Positions 1-4,857 of a stretch of DNA of 16,399 bases are shown one piece after another; positions within the stretch are counted from its first letter, which is position 1; each line of letters opens with the position of its first letter. The notes below the pieces were generated by a model. It made no database searches. It worked only from the letters and a program-made list of their open reading frames with translations, and was not told where the DNA came from. Source of the DNA: Treponemataceae bacterium (GTDB lineage: Bacteria; Spirochaetota; Spirochaetia; Treponematales; Treponemataceae); the NCBI GenBank assembly GCA_024402455.1, contig JAKSTS010000041.1:1-16399 (forward strand), written 5' to 3'. The translations under genes were made by a program, and so were the position numbers.

Positions 1-1
1 A

Positions 2-856
2 CATTCACATGCAAATTTGAACGAACCGAAAGTAGTAAACGGAACGCCGATTGTTTCTTCTTGGGAATGGGGAAAAAATGTTGGAACATGCAGCCTGAAA
101 ATTCAAAACGGAAAAATTGTCGGTTTTAACTGGATTCCTGTTGCAATTAGAAGCGACACGATTCTGGCAGATGAAGGAATGACAGCTCTGTTAAAGCCGT
201 ATGTTGATAAAGCAGCAGCTGAATTTGATAAAGTTATTGCAAAAACTTCAGCAGAATTTGTGTTTGGCAATAAATTGACACGCTATAAGGAAATGCCGCT
301 TGGCGACATGGTTTGCGACGGTTTTGCATGGTATGCAAGAGAAAAATGCAACCAGAAAATTGATTTTGCAATAACAAACGGCGGCGGCATTCGTGCAGCA
401 CTGCCTGCCGGAAATGTAACAATGCGCGACATTACGACAGTTCTTCCATTTGACAATTATCTTTATGTGCTTACATTGAGCGGAAGCGATGTAATTAAGC
501 TTTTTGAATTTGTCGGAACAGTAAACCAGGGTGCCGGAGCTTTCCCGCAGGTTTCAAAAGAGGTAAGTTTTACTGCAACTTATGATGCTGCAGGAAAAAA
601 TGGCAAAGTTTCAGATGTAAAGATAAACGGAAAACCGGTTGATCCGAAAGCAACATATAAAGTTTTGACGAACGATTATATGGCTGGCGGTGGAGACGGC
701 TATGTTGTGTTAAAGTCAAGCACAGATACATTTAACACATCATGCACATTGAGAGACGCAATTATTGAATATTTCAAAGTTCTGCCTTCTCCTGTTGATC
801 CTGCATCGTTTAAAACTGGCCGCATAACAGTAAAAGGCGGAGTAAAAACCGAATAA
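2..856 (+). CDS. 5'-nucleotidase / UshA-type metallophosphoesterase, C-terminal part (5' end outside window)
   Basis: This family hydrolyses extracellular nucleotides or UDP-sugars in the periplasm or at the surface. The reading frame is open from base 2 and begins with HSHAN, which fits the last metal-binding GHxH motif of the N-terminal metallophosphatase domain; only the end of that domain is present. The rest is the 5'-nucleotidase C-terminal substrate-binding domain: 'AITNGGGIRA' (near base 375), 'GDMVCDGFAWYAR', 'TTVLPFDNYLYVLTLSG' and 'YKVLTNDYMAGGGDGY' are its characteristic conserved stretches, the last carrying the nucleotide-stacking loop region. The TTG at 17 is internal, not a start, because the frame continues upstream with a conserved motif. 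The gene stands alone and ends 54 bases before a strong terminator. The nucleotide substrate cannot be told from the sequence. Family call is firm. Confidence 0.93.
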   Translation, partial: HSHANLNEPKVVNGTPIVSSWEWGKNVGTCSLKIQNGKIVGFNWIPVAIRSDTILADEGMTALLKPYVDKAAAEFDKVIAKTSAEFVFGNKLTRYKEMPLGDMVCDGFAWYAREKCNQKIDFAITNGGGIRAALPAGNVTMRDITTVLPFDNYLYVLTLSGSDVIKLFEFVGTVNQGAGAFPQVSKEVSFTATYDAAGKNGKVSDVKINGKPVDPKATYKVLTNDYMAGGGDGYVVLKSSTDTFNTSCTLRDAIIEYFKVLPSPVDPASFKTGRITVKGGVKTE

Positions 857-909
857 ATAAAGCATTTTCAGCCTTTGCGGAGAAACCGCTGAATAAATGC
901 AGGTCTAAT

Positions 910-946
910 GCACCTCTAAGTGAAAAATCTGGAGGTGCTTTTTTTT
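910..946 (+). terminator. Rho-independent terminator of the nucleotidase gene
   Basis: GCACCTC (910-916) pairs with GAGGTGC (932-938), followed by an uninterrupted run of eight T (939-946). This is a classical intrinsic terminator about 55 bases after the stop codon. A weaker GCGG/CCGC hairpin lies just before it near 879-891. Confidence 0.9.
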
Positions 947-989
947 GCGAATTTAATGGTTTTATTGTAAATTATTTTAGATAAAACTC

Positions 990-1018
990 TTGAACAAAAA
1001 ACAGAAAAATGTCATATT
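990..1018 (+). promoter_or_regulatory. Sigma-70-like promoter of the ECF S-component gene
   Basis: TTGAAC (990-995), a 17-base spacer and CATATT (1013-1018) precede the ATG at 1025. With the usual 6-7 base distance from -10 to start, transcription would begin at or next to the ATG. No Shine-Dalgarno sequence is visible in 1005-1024, so the mRNA is probably leaderless or nearly so. Confidence 0.5.
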
Positions 1019-1024
1019 AGTTTT

Positions 1025-1765
1025 ATGAATACAAAACTTAGAAAAATTTCTACAGCAGGCACTTTAAGTGCACTTATTATTTTGCTTGGAATTACAAATC
1101 TTGGAATGATTCCATGTTCACCAACAGTTTCTGTTACCCTTCTGCATGTTCCTGTAATTGTCGGAACAATTGTAGAAGGTCCTGTTGTTGGTCTTGTTAC
1201 GGCGTTTGTTTTTGGGCTTTACAGCCTTATAAGGGCAGCTGTTTCTCCTGCCGGTGCATTGGATCCGTTTTTTGTAAATCCTTTAGTTTCAATAGTTCCA
1301 CGTTTATTGATTGCAGTTGTTACATGGCTTGTTTATTCAAGTTTAAAAAAGATAAAAGAAATGCCAAAAATTGCAGGCTACTTTATTTCTGCACTTTTGG
1401 GTGCGTTGGCTGCAGCCCTTGTTTACACAATTCTGGGTTCAATTGAAGCATTGCCAAAAACACTTGCTGCTGCAATTTCTGCTTTTATTGCAGCATTATT
1501 GGGCATTTTCTTTGCATTGGACGACAAAAAATCTGTAATTGCAGTCGCAGCCTTTTTTGGTTCCATGGCAAATACTGTGTTTGTTTTGGGTTCGCTTGTT
1601 CTGTTTTCAAAAGGAATGTTAACAGCAGAAGTTGCACTTCTTGTTACAACTACAAACGGAATTCTTGAGGCTGTTGCGGCCGTTGTCTTTACAACAGCTG
1701 TCGTGCTCATCTGGTCTGGTTACAGTAACCGCAAAAAGTCCAGATTGAGCGAAATTGAAGAATAA
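1025..1765 (+). CDS. ECF transporter S component (substrate-binding membrane subunit)
   Basis: S components are small membrane proteins that bind a vitamin or other micronutrient and deliver it through the shared EcfA/A'/T energy-coupling module. The 246-residue protein is almost wholly hydrophobic, with about six membrane segments. It has the family pattern near the N-terminus: a first helix, then 'VSVTLLHVPVIVGTIVEGP' (near residue 36) and 'GLVTAFVFGLYSLIRA', then 'DPFFVNPLVSIVPRLL'. It ends in a short charged tail (YSNRKKSRLSEIEE). Length is normal to slightly long for the family. No EcfA or EcfT gene is adjacent, so it would be a group II (solitary) S component. No riboswitch-like structure was seen upstream that would identify the ligand. 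The ATG at 1025 lacks a Shine-Dalgarno site and sits just behind a -10 box. Confidence 0.85.
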   Translation: MNTKLRKISTAGTLSALIILLGITNLGMIPCSPTVSVTLLHVPVIVGTIVEGPVVGLVTAFVFGLYSLIRAAVSPAGALDPFFVNPLVSIVPRLLIAVVTWLVYSSLKKIKEMPKIAGYFISALLGALAAALVYTILGSIEALPKTLAAAISAFIAALLGIFFALDDKKSVIAVAAFFGSMANTVFVLGSLVLFSKGMLTAEVALLVTTTNGILEAVAAVVFTTAVVLIWSGYSNRKKSRLSEIEE

Positions 1766-1777
1766 ATAAACTAAAAC

Positions 1778-1805
1778 CAGCAGCGGCTATCGGCAGCCGC
1801 TGCTG
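1778..1805 (+). terminator. Strong hairpin after the ECF S-component gene (possible terminator, no U-tract)
   Basis: CAGCAGCGGCT (1778-1788) and AGCCGCTGCTG (1795-1805) form a perfect 11-bp stem with a 6-base loop, 12 bases after the stop codon. No T-run follows, so it may be an mRNA 3'-end stabiliser or a factor-assisted terminator rather than a true intrinsic terminator. Confidence 0.55.
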
Positions 1806-1868
1806 ACAAGACAATTGCGGTTAATTTGTGCATCAAAAAAATTTTTCACGTGAGCAGTATAATATTCT

Positions 1869-2090
1869 CAGCCTTTCAGAATGATTTTTTCAGGCTTTCA
1901 GAATAGTCTTTTCAGCCGTGCAGAATAATGATTTCAGTATGAAATAATAATGATTTCAGCCTTGCAGAATTATATTCTCAGGCTTACAGAATTATCATTT
2001 CAGCCGTGCAGCATTATGTTTTCAGGCTGAAAAAATAATATTCCCAGTATGAAAAGATAATATTGCTCAGCCTGAAAAAAAATAATTGAC
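1869..2090. repeat. Degenerate 22-bp tandem repeat array, ten units
   Basis: Ten units each start with CAG at 1869, 1891, 1913, 1935, 1957, 1979, 2001, 2023, 2045 and 2068. The first eight steps are exactly 22 bases and the last is 23. The first half of each unit resembles CAGCCTTTCAGAAT and the second half is AT-rich, usually ending in TTT. Base 4-5 of the unit falls into three types: CC (units 1, 3, 5, 7, 10), GC (2, 6, 8) and TA (4, 9). Several units contain a small palindrome of the form TTTCAGnnTGAAA. A partial unit may begin at 1855. There are no unique spacers, so it is not CRISPR, and 22 is not a multiple of three with stops in all frames, so it is not coding. Confidence 0.85.
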
Positions 2091-2120
2091 TAACCAATCA
2101 AAATCAAATTAAACTGAATT

Positions 2121-2172
2121 GTTGCAGTTTTGTAACAGAGATCTAAAACAGTGCTGTTTTAGCTCCTGCAAC
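2121..2172. repeat. Nested inverted repeat (hairpin) at the start of the Rhs debris
   Basis: CTAAAACAG (2143-2151) and CTGTTTTAG (2154-2162) form a perfect 9-bp stem around TG, inside an outer pair GTTGCAG (2121-2127) / CTGCAAC (2166-2172). No T-run follows. It may be a terminator remnant or an element boundary. Confidence 0.5.
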
Positions 2173-2339
2173 TGACTTTTCAACAAGCGTAAATGAATTT
2201 TCAAAAAATGCATTTAATATTATTAATCCTTATGCTTCCAATAGCTTTTTAGAGGCTGTACAAAATGAAGAAAAGAATTACAGTACTGTTTTTTATATTT
2301 ATAACAGTATTTGCTTTCTTTAAAACACAGAAAGAATAG
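2147..2339 (+). pseudogene. Remnant of a toxin-like C-terminus overlapping a broken signal-peptide ORF
   Basis: The frame open from 2147 to a TAA at 2321-2323 encodes about 58 residues of coding-like sequence, including 'PATDFSTSVNEFSKNAFNII' and 'NPYASNSFLEAVQNEE', with no start codon. In another frame an ATG at 2265 opens a 24-residue peptide (MKKRITVLFFIFITVFAFFK and four more residues) that looks like a bare signal peptide and stops at 2337-2339. A toxin-tail frame running into the start of a small secreted or membrane gene is the usual arrangement of an Rhs toxin C-terminus and its immunity gene. The adjacent Rhs core fragment supports this. No toxin family is recognised, and both pieces are too short to be functional. 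The interpretation is inference. Confidence 0.35.
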
Positions 2340-2401
2340 AGCAATATTATCGAATTAATAACAAATTCTTAAAGAAAAAACATATTGCAAGGAACGAAAA
2401 A

Positions 2402-2788
2402 ATGCATAAATTTCTTAAAATAGTTTTATTAACACCTTTATTGCTTTTGAACTGTATCTCTTATTTGTGTGCACAACAAAAGATGATTAATTCTATTGAA
2501 ATATATGGCATACCAAACTATGTTGATACAAGAGTACCTGTAACAGAAAGTAGAATAAAATGTACTTATGCATGGAAGATGGAATTAAAAACAGAACATA
2601 AAATAAATCAATTTCAGGATTTTTTTCAAGCTGTAGAAAATTTTGAGAAAAATACTATAGTTGATAAAAATAGTATACGCTTAAGAATTGATTTTATATA
2701 CGAAAATGAAGAAATCTCTTCAAAAGTTTTTAGCGAAAAAGATTATGATAAGATAGTTGATTGTATAAAACTTTATTTTCTAAGCTAA
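2402..2788 (+). CDS. Small secreted protein of unknown function (candidate orphan immunity protein)
   Basis: The 128-residue product has a clear signal sequence: basic start (MHKFLK), hydrophobic core (IVLLTPLLLLNCISYLC) and a possible cleavage site after 'YLCA' near residue 24. A cysteine at residue 18 follows leucines but is not a good lipobox. The mature part is about 100 residues, rich in Lys, Glu, Ile and Asn, with an alpha/beta look and no Cys or His cluster. I do not recognise a family. The ribosome site AAGGA (2389-2393) is 8 bases before the ATG, so the start is well supported. Base composition is clearly more AT-rich than neighbouring core genes, suggesting acquisition by transfer. 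It sits between a toxin-like remnant and an Rhs core fragment on the same strand, where immunity genes are normally found. That role is inferred from position only. Confidence 0.6.
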   Translation: MHKFLKIVLLTPLLLLNCISYLCAQQKMINSIEIYGIPNYVDTRVPVTESRIKCTYAWKMELKTEHKINQFQDFFQAVENFEKNTIVDKNSIRLRIDFIYENEEISSKVFSEKDYDKIVDCIKLYFLS

Positions 2789-2794
2789 AAATGA

Positions 2795-3243
2795 AATAGA
2801 CCAAGCTCTAACGGCAGTATGCCGGATATTGACTATAAAACACGCAGCCGGAACGGCGGAAATGCGCAGAACCAGACAGGCGCATGGAGGGCAACCGGCA
2901 AAGCGACGGGAGAAAGATATAGATATATAGAAGATAAACCGCAAGACGGTGCAAATGGAGCAAACGCAGACGGTGCAAATGCAAGCACAACAGCAGCTGC
3001 AAAAACACGCAGCCGCCCGAATGCTGAATATGTTTTGTACAGCAACGGCGAACCTGTAGCAGTTAATGCCGACGGCGACACAAGCTACTTTGGTACAGAT
3101 ATTCTTGGTTCTGTGCGCAGCGTTACCGACAAATACGGCAACGTTAAAGCACAATACGAGTATGATGCATTTGGAAGCCCATATTTAAGCAATATTGACA
3201 GCGGCATGAGCTTTGGCTACACAGGCAAGATCTTTGACAGTAC
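2795..3243 (+). pseudogene. Rhs/YD-repeat core fragment, truncated at both ends
   Basis: Rhs proteins are large shell-forming carriers of variable C-terminal toxins. The fragment contains an Rhs-associated core: 'YVLYSNGEPVAVNADGDTSY', then 'FGTDILGSVRSVTDKYGNVK', then 'AQYEYDAFGSPY' and 'SFGYTGKIFDST'. In intact Rhs proteins the last motif continues as a TGLYNYGYRDY-like stretch; here the match ends at about base 3243, where hairpin DNA begins. The frame then runs through non-homologous sequence to a stop at 3338-3340. The 5' side has no upstream YD repeats: an in-frame stop lies at 2792-2794. The first 60 codons hold a low-complexity Gly/Ala/Asn/Asp linker with internal repeats: GACGGTGCAAATG at 2945 and 2969, and AAAACACGCAGCCG at 2837 and 3002. 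This is an orphan Rhs tip left by recombination, not a working gene. Confidence 0.8.
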
Positions 3244-3342
3244 AAGGCTATTCGCTTGCGCGAATAGCTACGAGTTTTGTTTCCGCGGATTTGTCAGTTT
3301 TTGCGAAGCAAAATCTTGCCGCTATCGGCTATGCCGATAGCC
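3244..3342. repeat. Hairpin-rich dispersed repeat truncating the Rhs fragment
   Basis: Three hairpins lie in about 100 bases: GCTATTCGC (3247-3255) with GCGAATAGC (3260-3268); TTTTGC (3299-3304) with GCAAAA (3308-3313) around a GAA loop; and GCTATCGGC (3321-3329) with GCCGATAGC (3333-3341). The Rhs similarity ends where the first hairpin begins. The layout of several perfect 6-9 bp stems separated by short unpaired stretches resembles a REP/MITE-like structured element. That it occurs elsewhere in the genome cannot be shown from this window. Confidence 0.55.
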
Positions 3343-3395
3343 TTTCGCAGAATCAACTCAAAATATGTGTTCCAATTTATGCAGAAACCATTCTT

Positions 3396-4460
3396 TTATT
3401 CCAGCGTCAAATCTCCGTCTTTAATCCAGTTTATTTTGCGCAAGATTAAGCCAAAAGCATAAGTAAGAACAGCTGGCAGAATAAAGCAGACAAGCAGAAG
3501 CCCAAACCAGTCGATAAAACCTGGGTTTATGGCTTGTGCGCCGTGGCTAATGGCAGCTTCGCTTGGGCTGAACCAGCCTGTAATGACACCAATTTGACCG
3601 ACAAAACCACAAGTTCCCATTCCGCTTGAAACGGCTGCACCGTTCATTTCAAGACCAAAAATGCATGTAGCAATCGGACCTGTAATCAAAGAAGTCAAAA
3701 TCGGCGGAATCCATATTCTCGGGTTTTTAATGATGTTTGGCATCTGGAGCATGGAAGTTCCAAGTCCCTGTGATAAAAGACCGCTTACACGGTTTTCTCT
3801 AAAGCTCATTACTGCAAAACCAATCATCTGTGCTGAACAGCCTGCAACAGCAGCACCGCCTGCAAGACCTGTTAAGCCAAGTGCTGCACAGATTGCAGCA
3901 GAACTGATGGGAAGTGTCAAAGCAATGCCGACTAATGCAGAAATAAGCATGCCCATTAAAAACGGCTGTAAAGTTGTTGCCCACACAATGAGGTTTCCAA
4001 AAGAAGAAGCTGCTTTTCCAATATAAGAAGCTGTAAGAACAGTAAGAAGTGCTCCGCTCAAGATTGTTACTAAAGGAGTTACAAGAATATCGATTTTAGT
4101 TTTTTTGCTTACAAGGCTGCCGAGTTCTGCACTTATTATTGCAATAAAAAGCACCGCCAGAGGACCGCCTGCACCGCCGGTAACATTTGCAGCAGCACCA
4201 ACGGCAGCAAGACAAAAAAGCACAAGCTGCGGCACATTCATTGCAAAACCAATGCCAACTGCCATTGCAGCACCAACTACATGACTTTCCGAAGCAAAAT
4301 TTCCGGCATCAACAAGAAATGTAAAAACTGGATTTGTTCCAAGTCTTAAAAGCTGCTGACCTAATGTTTTGATGATTGTTCCAATCAAAAGCGAAGCAAA
4401 CAATCCCTGCGCCATTCCACTCATGGCATCAATAAGATACCGTTTAACACGTGGGTTCAT
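3396..4460 (-). CDS. PTS EIIC-type integral membrane permease, stand-alone
   Basis: The 354-residue protein is very hydrophobic with roughly nine to ten membrane segments rich in Gly, Ala and Ser. It matches the small PTS_EIIC_2 type, whose members are membrane channels of phosphotransferase systems but are often encoded without EIIA or EIIB. Typical stretches are 'GLFASLLIGTIIKTLGQQL' near the N-terminus, 'VVGAAMAVGIGFAMNVPQLV', 'TLPISSAAICAALGLTGLAG', and 'ITGWFSPSEAAISHGAQAIN' near the C-terminus. The start at 4460 is chosen because GGAGG (bases 4465-4469) lies 4 bases upstream and the sequence MNPRVKRYLIDAMSGMAQG matches a normal family N-terminus. An in-frame ATG at 4511 would add 17 residues without a ribosome site. 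No soluble PTS gene is nearby, so substrate and even phosphotransfer coupling are unknown. Confidence 0.82.
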   Translation of the reverse strand: MNPRVKRYLIDAMSGMAQGLFASLLIGTIIKTLGQQLLRLGTNPVFTFLVDAGNFASESHVVGAAMAVGIGFAMNVPQLVLFCLAAVGAAANVTGGAGGPLAVLFIAIISAELGSLVSKKTKIDILVTPLVTILSGALLTVLTASYIGKAASSFGNLIVWATTLQPFLMGMLISALVGIALTLPISSAAICAALGLTGLAGGAAVAGCSAQMIGFAVMSFRENRVSGLLSQGLGTSMLQMPNIIKNPRIWIPPILTSLITGPIATCIFGLEMNGAAVSSGMGTCGFVGQIGVITGWFSPSEAAISHGAQAINPGFIDWFGLLLVCFILPAVLTYAFGLILRKINWIKDGDLTLE

Positions 4461-4479
4461 AAAACCTCCAGGACTTTGT

Positions 4480-4710
4480 TTAAGCTGCAAAAACAGACAA
4501 AACAAAGCCATAAAAAATGAGATAAATAAAATGTTTAGGGTTGATATACTTGGCGATGTAGTGGTAGGAGCCGTCTGGCCCGTTAGGCAAATTATTGCCG
4601 ACAGTCATCTCAAACGTAACATCTGCCTTTAATGTAATAAAGAATAAGAAAACTTGCAATACTTTGCACGTTATGGGTAAGAAGGAAAGGATATATAAAA
4701 CGGGTCTTAT
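4480..4710 (-). pseudogene. Possible gene remnant with a coding-like central stretch
   Basis: On the minus strand a frame without a good start codon is open from about 4710 to a TAA at 4480-4482. Its centre (4537-4626) reads 'ADVTFEMTVGNNLPNG' followed by 'PDGSYHYIAKYINP', which has the composition and codon choice of a real protein. The flanks are AT-rich and look random. It may be the decayed end of a gene displaced when the EIIC-like gene or the Rhs locus moved in. I do not recognise the family. Confidence 0.3.
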
Positions 4711-4748
4711 AAAATATTACTGAAAAGTTCAAATCTTTAAGATTAATC

Positions 4749-4811
4749 TTGCCGTTTTTCAAAATAATTCGTATTTTAGATAAAGAAAGTTCTTAAAAAG
4801 AAGCTTTCTTT
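4749..4811 (+). promoter_or_regulatory. Putative htpG promoter and 5'-leader hairpin
   Basis: TTGCCG (4749-4754), a 17-base spacer and TATTTT (4772-4777) form a plausible sigma-70-like promoter. Immediately after it, AAAGAAAG-TTCTT (4782-4794) pairs with AAGAA-G-CTTTCTTT (4798-4811): 13 bp with one bulged G and an AAA loop. If transcription starts near 4784, this hairpin would form the 5' end of the htpG mRNA. Function in stability or heat response is inference. Confidence 0.4.
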
Positions 4812-4857
4812 ATGAAGACTGCGGATAAAATGCAGCTGTTATTAGGAGATTTGCGAA

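Larger units (their letters stand above)
4461..4857. other. Intergenic region between the divergent EIIC-like gene and htpG
   Basis: No intact gene is seen. From the EIIC side it holds the GGAGG ribosome site (4465-4469), a minus-strand ORF remnant (4480-4710), an AT-rich stretch (4633-4740), a possible htpG promoter (4749-4777), a 13-bp hairpin (4782-4811) and the htpG ribosome site AGGAG near 4842-4846. There is no CIRCE operator (TTAGCACTC-N9-GAGTGCTAA), so HrcA control of htpG is not supported. Confidence 0.6.

Noticed and set aside
17..19. TTG at 17 as start of a complete nucleotidase gene
   Set aside because: The frame is open to base 2 and encodes HSHAN, the end of a conserved metal-binding motif, so the gene continues beyond the left edge.
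1869..2090. CRISPR array
   Set aside because: The units adjoin each other with no unique spacers, the repeats are strongly diverged, and no cas gene is present.
2453..2456. Lipoprotein modification of the small secreted protein at Cys18
   Set aside because: The residues before the cysteine (LLLN) lack the small residue normally found at -1, so ordinary signal peptidase I cleavage after YLCA is at least as likely.
2780..3154. Cysteine-rich minus-strand ORFs opposite the Rhs fragment
   Set aside because: They are antisense to a clear Rhs core; their Ala/Cys/Val composition comes from the complement of the Ala/Asn/Gly-rich linker.
4461..4511. 17-residue N-terminal extension of the EIIC-like protein
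   Set aside because: GGAGG sits 4 bases before the ATG at 4460; the upstream ATG has no ribosome site and the added residues are not family-like.
4700..4857. CIRCE (HrcA) operator upstream of htpG
   Set aside because: No TTAGCACTC or GAGTGCTAA half-site is present; the inverted repeat there is unrelated in sequence.
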